Origin: Bos javanicus
Taxonomy: Eukaryota > Chordata > Mammalia > Artiodactyla > Bovidae
DNA length: 64,000 bases
Direction: 5' to 3'
Assembly (NCBI RefSeq): GCF_032452875.1
Contig: NC_083875.1
Coordinates: 73,864,178 to 73,928,177 of the forward strand
The translations under genes were made by a program, and so were the position numbers. The notes beneath the pieces were generated by a model, which was not told the DNA's origin, did not search any database, and saw only the letters and a list, made by a program, of their open reading frames with translations. The first letter of the stretch is position 1. Each line of letters opens with the position of its first letter. Below are positions 44,546-55,094 of the stretch, in pieces.

Positions 44546-44691
44546 TTTCTTTTTTTTTCAGGAGATCAGAATTCCCTAATTCCCTAAAATGTTTCAATGC
44601 ATCTTGAGGTATTATTTTTCAGATGCCTTTCTCCACCTACTCTTAGTAAGAGTGTTCCTTTGTGTTAATGTTATGTTTCCTCCCTTACTTT

Positions 44692-44885
44692 GGGAAAAAA
44701 AAAAAAAAAAGCTTAGTTTGTTCTTTCCCTTTCTTCCTTTTCTTCCCTCTTTTCCTTCTTTCTTCCTTTCTTTCTTTTTTCCTTCCTTCTTCCTTTTTAT
44801 TTCTTCCTTCCCTTTTCTTTCTTTCTCTCTCCTTTCCTTTCTTCTTTTTTCTTTCTGTTTCTTTCTTCCTTTCTTTCCTTTTCTC
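44692..44885. repeat. Polypurine/polypyrimidine tract (CTTT/CCTT)n
   Basis: After an A-run (44693-44710) come about 165 bp of nearly pure C/T with CCTT, CTTT and TTCC units. The long Phe/Ser/Leu-rich frames on the + strand and the Lys/Glu/Arg-rich frame on the - strand are artefacts of this tract. Confidence 0.93.
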
Positions 44886-45154
44886 CTCCAGTTGTACAGC
44901 TATTAACATTTTCCCTTCATTTCCCTAACACAGAAAGATAAATATAGTACGCTTGTAAGATCCTAACTCTAAATTTGAGAAATTCATCCAAAGCAATTGT
45001 GACTTAGAGCTATGGTAAGGGTACTAACAATAAGATTGTCTTTGTGGCTGAATGAAAGGCATAACTCTTCATGCTTTCCGGAGGATGGAGGGGTGATTAT
45101 TTTCAGGGTGTCCATCTTCTGGACAGTGAGAATTAAGTCATGTACTCTGCTCAG

Positions 45155-45345
45155 TGATGCACTGGGGAAAACCCTGGGCTCAGACTCAGGGTCAGACCTC
45201 TGGTGTTGGCTCCGCCTAGTTTTCTGCGTGATGTTACACAAGTCCCTACCATTTCCTGGCCTCAGTTTCTTTATTTATAAATTATGGTTGGTATCACAAG
45301 GAGGCAATGAGTCCCCAGAGATCTTCATGGCTCTCTTCAGGGTAC
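45155..45345 (+). mobile_element. MIR SINE relic
   Basis: Sense MIR: 'gggctcagactcagggtcag', 'ctagttttctgcgtgatgtt', 'cctggcctcagtttctttat', 'gtatcacaaggaggcaatga'. Confidence 0.68.
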
Positions 45346-45397
45346 CATGAAACTAAAAGAAAAGCTGACTGTTCCTATCAAGAAGTCCCAACTGTGG

Positions 45398-45580
45398 GAC
45401 TTCCCCGGTTGCCCAGTGGTTAAGACTTCGCCTTCCAATGCAGGGGATGTGAATTCGAGCTCGGGTCAGGGAGGTAAGATCCCACTTGCCTCATGGCCAA
45501 AATAGGAAAACATAAAACAGAAACAATATTGCAACATATTCAATAAAGACTTTAAAGATGGTCCATATAAAAAAAAAATC
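45398..45580 (+). mobile_element. CHR-type tRNA-Glu SINE with long 3' end
   Basis: Head 'gggacttccccggttgccca', B-box-like region, 'caataaagactttaaagatg' 3' end and A-run at about 45569-45577. It is a sister copy of the one at 22498-22687. Confidence 0.87.
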
Positions 45581-45969
45581 TAAAACAAGAAGTCACAACT
45601 GCTCTCTTCCTCATCTCACCACTGAGCTCCTCAGAGACCTAGGTAACCCCTCCACAGCAGCTTAGGTAATGGATCGGAACCCCACCTTTATTCTCAGTCT
45701 TCTTTCTACTGTTCCACATAAAACATAACTACTTCATGTTCTTCTGTTGTGGTGACCTCACTCATAAGACAAATATCTCCCCAAGTCCCTTTATTTTATA
45801 TCACTGTATCCACTCAATTGAGAGTGGTACTTTAAAACTCAGAGATCTTTCTTCTGTGTCTGTATATTATCTATTTCCCTAATTTCTTTCAAGTTTAATA
45901 TAAAAATATTAATATAAGACAGCACTCCCCAGTTTCCTGATGCACCACCTTGGTTATAGGTTGGTTCCC

Positions 45970-45974
<5 letters not shown>
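45581..45974. other. Single-copy stretch
   Basis: No repeat or coding signal recognised. Confidence 0.4.

Positions 45975-46009
<35 letters not shown>
45975..46009. repeat. (TG)n microsatellite
   Basis: About 17 uninterrupted TG units. Confidence 0.95.
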
Positions 46010-46010
<1 letters not shown>

Positions 46011-46077
46011 ATGCCTGTATGTTAGTGAGTTTGTCTTGGTCAATCAGAAAAACCTTTTACAATTTATGTAGGTACTG

Positions 46078-46298
46078 CGTGAGTGCTAAGTAGCTACGGT
46101 CGTGTCCAACTCTTTATGACCCCATGAACCACAGCATGCTAGGCTCCCCTGTCCATGGATTCTCCAGGCAAGAATAGTGGAGTGAGTTGCCATTTCCTCC
46201 TCCAGGGGATCCTCCCAACCCAGGGATCGAAGTCGGGCCTCCTGTGTCTTTTGCATTGCAGGTGGATTATTTACTGCTGAGCCACTGGGGAAACCCTG
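46078..46298 (-). mobile_element. Bov-tA SINE
   Basis: Minus-strand full-length copy ('gtgctaagtagctacggtcg' to 'gctgagccactggggaaacc'). Confidence 0.9.
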
Positions 46299-46654
46299 CT
46301 AAAGTATAACATTGCTCAGAATCAAAATTAGTTCCCTAATTGGGCAAAATTTCCCTGTCACAATAACTAATCCATTGTCCAAGAATGCTATAACGAGAAT
46401 TGTTGTGTGACCTATCTGGTTGGACTAGATGACATCTAAGCCCCTTTAAATTGAAAATATATGCATATTTGATGTTTCTAAGATACAATGTGAGTCAAGA
46501 GTGTGTTTACAAAATAGTTGGAAATATCATCACAGAAGAATAGAATATTAGAACTGGGGAAAACCTTGGAAGGAAAAAGCTCTGAATAGCCCCTACATTC
46601 CTCTGAAACTGGTGGCAGAGCCATGGTTAACAGTGACTTATATCTAAACAGTAT

Positions 46655-47060
46655 TTTATCAAATAGTTTTCTATATACCTCTACTGAGCCTCATTTCAGT
46701 GGTAAAGAATCTGCCTGCAATGCAGGAGACATGAGTTTGATCCCTGGGTTGGGAAGATCCCCTAGAGAAGAAACTGGCAACCCACTCCAATATTCTGCCT
46801 GGGAAATCCCATGGACAGAAGATCCTGGAAGGCTACAGTCCAGGGGATCACAAAAAAGTCGGACACGACTTAGTGACTAAACAACAACAGCAACACATTG
46901 AGCCTCACAGCAGCCTTCTGAGGTGGGATCTACCAGCCATACATCTCACTGACATAGAAGCCAAGGCCAGGGAGGTTCTGTGACTTGCCTAAGTCTGGGA
47001 AGTTAGTGAGTGGGAGAGTCAGGGCTGGGACTCAGACAGGGACCATCCCTAAGCTGCTCC
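46655..47060 (-). mobile_element. MIR SINE relic split by a Bov-tA
   Basis: Antisense MIR in two parts, 46655-46693 and 46899-47060 ('tctgtgacttgcctaagtct', 'agttagtgagtgggagagtc', 'gactcagacagggacc'). The interruption is the Bov-tA below. Confidence 0.68.
46694..46898 (+). mobile_element. Bov-tA SINE, head-truncated, inside MIR
   Basis: Starts at 'tttcagtggtaaagaatctg', lacking the first 15 or so bases of the head. It is flanked by a perfect 9 bp target duplication, tgagcctca, at 46685-46693 and 46899-46907. Truncation of the pol III A-box region should make this copy transcriptionally weak (inference). Confidence 0.9.
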
Positions 47061-48191
47061 CTTGTCTCCTGGGCACTTTTCTTTCCAAGATCTCCAAGCA
47101 CTTCTCTCTGAGTCTGCTTATTCCTTCAGCATCCCAGAGATATGAGTGGGTATTACCAGTTGCAGACACTCATCAATTACCAGAGATGGGGACGAACCTC
47201 TAAGATCATTCCCCTCCATTCTTTCATTTTCCAGAAAAAGGAAACTGAGGCTTGCAGAAGTCATCGTTATAGTGAGCCCCCTGAAACGAAAACCTGGATT
47301 TCTGCTGGGTTCCTCTAAGACCTTAAAATAGGCACCCACCCCTCGACCACGCAAGTGATGATTTAAACCAGGTGAGCACAAGAATGACTTCATTCACTGC
47401 GTTTTCCATGTGCCTCTTGAGGAAAGGCATGTGGAACATGTACATGTAGAGAGAGACCCCCAATCACCCTCACCTCCCCTTTCTCTCACACGTGGCAGAC
47501 TGGTAACTGTTTGCCAGCTATTTGTAAGGCTGACAGTGGGGATTATTTTTCCCATGTGCCAAACAACTTCATCCTAAAGGAAATATTTTACTCTGGAAAG
47601 ATTTAATAACAATTATAATGATACCTTATACAGCACTCTGGTTTGAAAATATTCTTTCCAAGCATTATTTCATTGGTTAGTTGATACAGTGAGACATCAA
47701 ACCTCAAGGGTGTGAAGAGTGGGGTAGAGGAGTGGGAGGGGTAGAGGCCACTCCTCTCTGGTCCCTGGGCCTCCCACCCCCATGCTTCCACTGCTGTTGA
47801 GCTGGACAACAACACGTGTCTCTCAGGTCATTGTTGCTCCCCATCCTTTACGTTCATCTTTCCCATCTGACATTTTTGGGTGGGGGCATGGGACAATAGC
47901 ACTACAGAAGAAACAAAGGATCCTGGGAAAGGAAGGGACAAAAAAAGCTATGACTTCTCCACCATCTAATGCCCTAGTCCATGCTTCATGCCACAGAGAA
48001 GCATTAAAGACACCCAAGTTGACCAGAAGGATGCAATTACAGCTCTGGACTATGAGCTGCTATCAGAAGGCCAGATTCATGTCCACATCACCCACTGACC
48101 CTGACCTCTTCCTTTCCTTCTTTACAGAAATTCCCACCATCACCAAACTAATTTTTGCAACATTGCAATAAACATGTTAAAATCTCACAAG
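47061..48191. other. Single-copy stretch
   Basis: Weak MIR-like sequence at about 47205-47330 and 47600-47700. A 129-codon frame at 47782-48171 ends beside 'caataaacatg' but has no recognisable domain, so it is not called. Nothing else is seen. Confidence 0.4.
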
Positions 48192-48322
48192 GGGACTTCC
48201 CTGGTGGTCCAGTGGTTAAAACCCTATGCTTCCACTACAGAGGGCATGGGTTCAATCCCTGGTCAGGGAACTAAGATCCTGAGTGCCAGGTAGTATGGCC
48301 AAAAAAATAATAATAATAATTA
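48192..48322 (+). mobile_element. CHR-type tRNA-Glu SINE, short form
   Basis: 'ggggacttccctggtggtcc', 'gggttcaatccctggtcagg', 'agtatggccaaaaaaataat' with an (AAT)n tail. Confidence 0.88.
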
Positions 48323-48453
48323 ATTAAAATTTGTATTTTTTTAAAACTCAAAAATATATAAAATGTCATAGAGATCTTCAAAGCAAACCGTGTCCATTCA
48401 CAAGCTGGCCTGGGGTTTTAGTCCACTTTAGGCCACATCATGGCTAAATTATG

Positions 48454-48673
48454 ACTTCCTGGGTAGTGCTAGTGGTAAAGAACCTGCCTGTCAATACAGG
48501 AGATGCAAGAGACATAAGTTTGATCTCTGGGTTGGGAAGATCGCCTGCAGAAGGGAATAGCAACCCACTCCAGTATTCTTGCCTGGGAAATCTCATGGAC
48601 AGAGAAGCCTAGTGGGCTACAGTCCATGGGGCCACAAAGAGTCAGGCACAACTGAGCAACTGAACCCACACAT
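48454..48673 (+). mobile_element. Bov-tA SINE
   Basis: Full-length copy with a perfect 14 bp target duplication, atggctaaattatg, at 48440-48453 and 48674-48687. Confidence 0.95.
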
Positions 48674-48689
48674 ATGGCTAAATTATGGA

Positions 48690-48990
48690 TCACAAGTTCA
48701 TTCAACAAATATTTATCAAGTGTTGATTACTTGCTAAGCACTGTGCTAGAGGCTGGAAAGAGAAAAGTATGTTCCTGCCCTCAGAGAATCCCAGGGACGG
48801 GGGAGCCTGGTGGGCTGCCGTCTATGGGGTCACACAGAGTTGGACACGACTGAAGTGACTTAGCAGCAGCAGCAGCCCTCAGGGAACTCATGATCCGGTA
48901 CAGGAGATGGATGCTAGAGATAAAACTATGAGATGCAGTGATGAGACCCAGGACAGAGGTGAGCCCAGGATGGAAACTCAGGAAGAACAA
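48690..48990 (-). mobile_element. L2 LINE 3' end relic
   Basis: Antisense L2: 'tcattcaacaaatatttatc', 'ctaagcactgtgctagaggc', then after the SINE 'agggaactcatgatccgg' and 'gagacccaggacagaggtg'. Confidence 0.65.
48785..48874 (+). mobile_element. Bov-A2 SINE, strongly 5'-truncated, inside L2
   Basis: Only the last 90 bp ('gggacgggggagcctggtgg' to the (AGC)n tail). The 8 bp direct repeat gccctcag at 48777-48784 and 48875-48882 shows a real truncated insertion. Confidence 0.92.
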
Positions 48991-49867
48991 TGAACCCCAT
49001 CAGGGGACAAAGAATGAGTCTCAAGCATAGCTGCCAGTTTGAAAATATGTCAAGTCCACCTTCAGCCACCTGTGTTCTAATATAACCTTTCCCCAGTTGA
49101 CGTTGGTGTGTGTTTTAGAGGATGGAAGAATGGTTAGATCGTAAGCTAAAATCAGGCAACTTTTTTTTTTGGAAGAATATACAATTCAGTTGCCCTTGGT
49201 ATGATATTGGTCCATGTCAGTTCTCAATCTGTGGAATAAATGAGGCCCCCCCAAAAAAGGGAGTATTTCCAGCTCAACTGGAAATAACTGATTGAACATA
49301 AATCCCACTATGTTGTGAAGCATTTGATTTCTTTAACCTTTTTAAGATGTGTAATTTATGTTTGGTTCATTTGTAGGGTACTCTTTTGGAGAGGTTCATA
49401 ATTGACAATTATGATTGAAAACTGGTAAAAAAAAAAAATCTTCATTTTGGAAAACAGATAACTAAAAAGCCTTCTGCATGGACCTGGGGGCTGACCACTA
49501 GGTCCTGGCAGAGTGTTTGTTTGTGGATTCACTGCTTTGCGATCACTCTGGGCCATCACTCAGGTGTAGGTACATGATGCAATCTGACACTACGTGTGGG
49601 TCTGTCGGTGTGCACTCACTTCAATCATGGGAAATGGTGAAGGATTTGTCTGAGGGATTTACCATGTCCTGGTACTTGAGGTGAGAAAAAAATGTAGATA
49701 TATTATCTATATAAATATATATTATATATGATGTATGTCACATGTAATGAATAATATGTAAGATGTATAGTATATTAAACTCCATAAATGTCTGTTGGAT
49801 TAATACATTTACCAATATGTTCATTAATTACAGCAGTCTTTGGATTTGGGCAGCAGCTCTGACATGG
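48991..49867. other. Single-copy, AT-rich 3' half
   Basis: No gene. 49690-49775 is a TATAT-rich tract. Nothing else recognised. Confidence 0.4.
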
Positions 49868-50012
49868 TAGGGTTATTTTTTTAATTAATTTTCATTGGAG
49901 TAATAGCTGATTTACAATGTCATGTTGCTTTCTGCCATACAGCAAAATGAATCAGCTATGCATATACATGTATCCCCTCTTTTTAAGATTTCCTTCCCAT
50001 TGGTAGGTGGAT
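49868..50012 (-). mobile_element. L1 3' end fragment
   Basis: Antisense ruminant L1 terminus: T-rich start, 'agctgatttacaatgtcatg', 'tacagcaaaatgaatcagct', 'atatacatgtatcccctctt'. 5'-truncated. Confidence 0.78.
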
Positions 50013-50673
50013 TTAAAATCTACCCCCCCACACCCCGCTTTGCTTTCTTTCTTGTATTCTCAATGCTCCCCAAAACCCTGTTCTAAATTCTTCTCCTCCT
50101 TCCAGAGCTGAGCACTTTGTCAACCAGAAGTTCCTGGATCCTTAAACGGTCTGAAAACCCGTGTACCTAAGTCTGGTCAAGGAGTGTGAAAAACTGCAAG
50201 TTCCTCCACCCGGCAAACAGAAAATCTTTTAGGCTGCAGCGTCCTGGAAATACACTGTTTTGCTTTGCTGGGAGCAGCATTCCTCCAGTTCTTGGGGGTT
50301 TCTGAAGCCTTTTACAGTCATTAGGAAACTGACACAGCATCCCTGTGGGGCTTAGCCCCCTTTTAGAGAGACTCCACAGAGATTAAGAGCTGTCTAGGGT
50401 CACCCAGAGCAGAGTGGAAGCCCGAGCCCCCTCCCCAGGCGCCTGCAGACATACATATATGGTAAAATCGCTCTGGAGCTAGAAACCAAAAGCCTTTTCT
50501 AACTTGACCTAAGCCTAAATTGGAGATTCTACACATATCTCCTTTCCTTGCTAATTAAGTGAGGAGCTTGGGGCTTAGAGGCCCAGAGCAACTGTGAAAG
50601 CTGAATCGGCCCCCTATCCCTGCCCCCCAACCAGCCTAGGGCCTGCTCCCCTTGGAGCCACAGAATTTAATAA
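50013..50673. other. Single-copy stretch
   Basis: A GC-balanced, repeat-free segment. No exon boundary or frame stands out. Confidence 0.4.
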
Positions 50674-50683
50674 ACTACTGGAT

Positions 50684-50902
50684 GTGTGTGTGTGTGTGTT
50701 AGTCGCTCAGTCAAGTCTGACTCTGTGATCCCATGGACTGTAGCCCACCAGGCTCCTCTGTTCATGGAACTCTCCAGGCAAGAATCCTAGAGTAGGTAGC
50801 CATTCCCTTCTCCAGGGGATCTTCCCAACCTAGAGATCGAACGTGGGTCTCCTGCATTGCAGGCAGTTTCTTTACTGTCTGAGCCACCAGGGAAGCCCAA
50901 TG
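50684..50902 (-). mobile_element. Bov-tA SINE
   Basis: Minus-strand copy with a (TG)n at its tail (50684-50698) and a perfect 10 bp target duplication, actactggat, at 50674-50683 and 50903-50912. Confidence 0.94.
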
Positions 50903-51079
50903 ACTACTGGATACGCTCTTCTACTGGTCAAGGTTGCTTTGTGGACTTGGCATAAATGGGTTGGAGGAGATTTTGTAAATGTGTATGTGGTATTTGTACA
51001 CATTTGACATCAGTGAGGGAGTAAGTTCCTTGAGCACAGGATTTTTCTCCATGAAACTTGTCTGAAAATTAGAGTTGAT

Positions 51080-51176
51080 CTTTCTTTTTGGGGTGGAACT
51101 TCCCCAAAACCAAGGATCAAACCCGCACTCCCTGCAGTGGAAGTGCAGTCTTCACCACTGGACCACCAGGGAAGTC
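51080..51176 (-). mobile_element. CHR-type tRNA-Glu SINE, short
   Basis: Minus-strand 5' part ('atcaaacccgcactccctgc', 'ccactggaccaccagggaag'). The direct repeat tagagttga lies next to both ends (about 51071 and 51178). Confidence 0.83.
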
Positions 51177-51333
51177 CTAGAGTTGACCCTCATGAGGAAC
51201 TTCATAGGGCTTACTCTTCAAGCCTGATCTCCTAGTCTCCACTATATAGGGGCTGAATTGGACTAATAAGCAAATATGTGTTTCTTCCATGGAATAAAAT
51301 TGTTAAACTAGACTCCAGAAGCCACCTGGTAGA

Positions 51334-51385
51334 AAGTGAAAGTCGCTCAGTTGTGTTTGACTGTTTGCAACCCCATGAAAAATTC
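51334..51385 (-). mobile_element. BovA-type SINE 3' fragment
   Basis: About 50 bp: 'gaaagtgaaagtcgctcagt' to 'ttgcaaccccatg'. It is too short to assign to Bov-tA or Bov-A2. Just downstream 'agtataattccca' occurs twice (about 51392-51423). Confidence 0.75.
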
Positions 51386-51704
51386 TTCCCAGTATAATTC
51401 CCAGTCTTCCTAGTATAATTCCCAACCAAAATACCAAAACACTGTGAAAAAGGCCTCTTTTGATCTGGAACATTCTTCTCCTCCTCTCCCATTCCTAGAG
51501 TAGAGTAAGAGGCCAGAGAATTACCCCAACTGTCTTTGATATCCTGAAGGATCACCAATGCGCTTATCAGCTTTCAGCCAGAGAAAGACACCCTAGAGGA
51601 GAATGGGGCCCTGGTGTGGTCCAGACTCGTGACCCCCCAGCCACATCCCAAACACACTCATGTTTGCCCTTGGAAAGTGCCTGCCTAAACACATGAGCTT
51701 AAAA

Positions 51705-52256
51705 AAGAGGACATCTCATCATAAACAGATGAATGGATAAGGAAGTTGTGGTACATATATACAATGGAATACTACTCAGCCATAAAAAGGAATGCATTTG
51801 AGTCAATTCTAATGAGGTGGATGAACCTAGAGCCTATTATACAGAGTGAAATCAGAAAGAGAAATATCATATATTAAGGCACAGATATGGAATCTAGAAA
51901 GATGGTACCGATGAACCTATTATTAGGACAGCAATGGAAATGCAGACATAAAGAACAGACTTATGGACACAGTGGGGAAGGGGAGGGTGGGATGAATGGA
52001 GACAGTAGCACTGAAACATATGCATTACCATGTGCAAAACAGATAGCCAGTGGGAATTTGCTGTCTGATGCAATGAGCTCAAGCCAGGTGCTCTGTGACA
52101 ACCTAGAGGGGTGGGATGGGGAGAGAGGTGGGAGAGAGGTTCTAGAGGGCAGGGACATATGTATACTTATGGCTGATTCATGTGATATACAGAAGAAACC
52201 AACACAAAATGGTAAAATAATTATCCTCCAATTAAAAATAAATTAATTTTTTCAAA
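51705..52256 (+). mobile_element. L1 3' end, 5'-truncated
   Basis: Sense L1: the end of ORF2 ('atggaatactactcagccat', 'gaggtggatgaacctagagc') and a full 3' UTR ('gtgctctgtgacaacctaga', 'cttatggctgattcatgtga', 'cctccaattaaaaataaatt'). This is the ruminant-specific type, younger than the L1 at 5.7-7.6 kb. The 119-codon frame at 51887-52246 lies in the UTR and is not a gene. Confidence 0.85.
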
Positions 52257-52561
52257 AGAAGATGCACACAGGGCTTCAAAAAAAAAAGAAGACCTCTGCA
52301 TAAAAAAATTCATCTCCTTAAAATTCCACTTTTTATTTGCTCAGCTCATATCAAATGCCCTATGGGGATAAGAGGAAAACATAAGCAGGGTTCCAGCTCT
52401 TCAAGCAGCCACAAGCTAATGTGAGGAAGACGCAGATTGAAAGAGCTAGCAAGAAGCTTACAACTTAGCATTTATAGATAACTCTGTAACCCGGATGAAG
52501 TCCTGTTTCTCATCTCTGAACTCCTAAGAACACCTACAACCCCATCTCTCTTTAGGCCTCT

Positions 52562-52637
52562 TGTCTTGCCTGGGAAATCTCATGGACAGAGGAGCCTGGG
52601 GTCACAAAGAGTCGGACACGAATGAGCACACACACAA
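52562..52637 (+). mobile_element. Bov-tA SINE 3' fragment
   Basis: About 75 bp of the body end ('ttgcctgggaaatctcatgg' to 'gacacgaatgagcacacaca'). Confidence 0.83.
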
Positions 52638-53500
52638 GGACAGAGACTTCCCCTCTATAATCCTGTGTGTTGCTAACTTCAGGGGCAGGTATGCCAAGGG
52701 AACCCTGGTACACGTGACTTTTCTGCATTTTATTCTCATTTTATTCAAGCTTCTGCTCTGAATGAATCTTCTTGCATCCCTTGGTTAGAGGAGCAGAAAG
52801 AATCTGCCCAGGTTCACACAACTCAGGGTCTGTTGTCCCAAAAATCAAGATATAGGGAGAGTGGTGTCATTTACAGAGAATCAATAATTTTTTTTCTTCT
52901 CCTGCATTATGTCTTTTCCAACTTAAGCTATGTTTGGCTTCTGGGGTATAATGAAAGCTTGTGGAGTTTGTTTCTGATAATGCAATCCTTTGAGAGCCCC
53001 TGAATAATGGGTCTATAACTCAGATTATGGGGGAAAAATACAGAGAGTTGGAAGGAAGGTGGTTCTGATTCCAGCTCTGTTAAATTTTTAATGGTGATGG
53101 AGGGTAACTAAATTGATTGGGGGAAAGGGAATTTATAATCCTGGTGTTATATAAGAATTCAGGACTCCTAAACCTTCTAAAATGGTCTTTCTTTTATACC
53201 AAAGGCAGGAGAGCTTTTTACTATTAGTAAAGAATATTGTTGTGTGGTCTCAGAATGAGCAAGGGGATAGAACTGGAAGGTCGGTCCAAGGTGACACCAG
53301 AGAAGCCACCATCTTTGTGGTTTGCCTGCCAAAGCACCAGGAAGTCCTCCCAGACCAAAAGCATCTCTCCCACTGTCTAAATGCTACCAAGAGAGTGAAC
53401 CATTTCTGATAAGGAGTTCTTCCATTTCCAGAATCTCGTATCAAAGTGCACCCTTTAGAACAGCCAAATCTCCTCCTAAGCCTTTTTCAGCAGTGTATTT
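52638..53500. other. Single-copy stretch
   Basis: No recognised repeat or gene. Confidence 0.4.
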
Positions 53501-53504
53501 GGAA

Positions 53505-53722
53505 TGGTTGTGATAGTGGTAAAGAACCTGCCTGCCAACGCAGGAGATATAAGAGACATGAGTTCGATCCCTGGGTCAAGAAGATCCTCTGGAGGAGGGC
53601 ATGGCAAGCCACTCCAGTATTCTTACCTGGAGAATCCCATGGACAGAAGAGCCTGGTGGGCTGCAGTCCATGGGGTGGCAAAAGAGTCAGACACAACTGA
53701 AATGACTTAGCATGCATGCACA
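53505..53722 (+). mobile_element. Bov-tA SINE
   Basis: The head is degraded at the start ('gttgtgatagtggtaaagaa'), the body is complete and the tail 'agcatgcatgcac' follows. Confidence 0.88.
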
Positions 53723-53834
53723 ATAGCTAACTGAGAACAAATTCCCACTGGGAATGGGACACAGTGCATTCAAGCATCAACTGGAGGGCAGGCCAAGGAG
53801 AATGGATACAAAAGAGACCAATGTGTAAACACCT

Positions 53835-53935
53835 TGGGAAAAGGACTGGTGCCTTATTCATGACTGTATCTCCAAGGCCTAACACAGTATCTTATGTCAT
53901 ATATAAATATGCCTGCTGAGAGAGAAGTGAGTGAA
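53835..53935 (+). mobile_element. L2 LINE 3' end relic
   Basis: 'ttattcatgactgtatctcc', 'aaggcctaacacagtatctt' follow the L2 terminus. Strongly diverged. Confidence 0.55.
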
Positions 53936-54039
53936 AAGAAAATGGAAAAGTACCAAAGACCTCCCAGTTCTCCAGTCATCTGAGCTAGTGGTGAGGGGCC
54001 ACTGCCACTAATGGGAAAGATTTCTTCTTCTGGATTCTA

Positions 54040-54955
54040 CAGAGATAGCATCATTTTCACCCTTCTGTGGCCTCCAGCCACTCCATCTCCACCACCTAAA
54101 TCAGCACCTACTCCCAGACAATCCTCAGGATGACAGTTTCCTCTTTACCCAGCCTGTCAACAAAAGGGACAAACCCAAAGCAGCCCAGACTTCCTGTCTG
54201 ACTCACTTTCACATCTGATCAAATCCTGCTGCTTCTGCTTCCAGTAATAGCTTTCAAGCGTGTCCCCCACTCTCCGTACCCATGGCTATGCCTTCATTCA
54301 AGCCTCCGTCACTTCCTAACTGAATTAGCCAGTAGTCCCCTAGTTGGTTGTCTTGTTTTCAGGACTCTCTTCCCCCCATACACAATCCTGGCTCCACACT
54401 CCACCTCCAGTCAAAGGCAAATTCAATCAGGTCATACCTCTCACCTCCCCCCTTCAAAATTTTTTAATTCTTTTCCAGCTGTGCCCCACACCCGCCCCCT
54501 GCATTTAGATCAGAGTCCACCCTTGGCCTAAGAGTCCTTTGATAACTGACCCTTCCCTTCCTGCCCAGCTTTACCATGAGCCCTACTGGAAGTTGTGCAG
54601 TGTACACACCGCCCAGCCTGTTCTGCACATGCAGCTGTCCCTTCTCCCTGGATGCTTTTCCCTCCTTCCCTGCCCTAGTAACCCTTCATCTTTCCTCACC
54701 CAATCTGAGCATCACCCACTTGGGAAATTATCCATGATTCTACTCTTTTCCAAGGCAGAGGTAGTAGGTACCCTTCCTATCAATTTGGCACAGACCCAAA
54801 CACTTACATGCTCTTCTGTCATTCTTGGCTTCCTCATCTGTTTCCCTAGCTGCACTGAGTCCCTCTGGAGAACAGGAACTATGACACTCAACTCAACCCA
54901 CAGAGCAGAAAGTCTGTTTCATGAAAGATGCGTAATAAATGTTTCTTAAGGGCAT
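54040..54955 (+). mobile_element. L2 LINE 3' region
   Basis: A long pyrimidine-biased segment following L2 order: 'cagacttcctgtctgactca', 'caggtcatacctctcacctc', 'gagtcctttgataactgacc', 'ctccctggatgcttttccct', then 'tctggagaacaggaactatg' and 'gcgtaataaatgtttcttaa' at the end. It is one of the longest ancient elements in the window. The frame at 54539-54949 is L2-derived and non-functional. Confidence 0.62.
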
Positions 54956-54997
54956 GAATCATGCCAGAAAGTTCTTCCAAAAAGCTTAGTTGGTCAA

Positions 54998-55094
54998 GCA
55001 TTCTTTTTTTTCCTTCCATCCTTCTTCCCTCCCTCTTTCTTCCTTGCTTGCTTCTTTCTTTCCTTCCTTCCTTTCCTTATTTCTTTCTTTCATA
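54998..55094. repeat. (TTCC)n/(CTTT)n polypyrimidine tract
   Basis: About 95 bp of C/T repeats directly downstream of the L2 segment. Confidence 0.92.

Noticed and set aside
44589..44928. Phe/Ser/Leu-rich frames on + and Lys/Glu-rich frame on -
   Set aside because: They run through a polypyrimidine tract, so they are low-complexity artefacts.
47782..48171. 129-codon frame ending beside a polyadenylation-like hexamer
   Set aside because: No recognisable domain, no splice or promoter context, and the length is within chance for a 64 kb window. Only a protein or RNA match would change this.
51887..52246. 119-codon frame with acidic composition
   Set aside because: It lies in the 3' UTR of a ruminant L1 and has no homologous protein.
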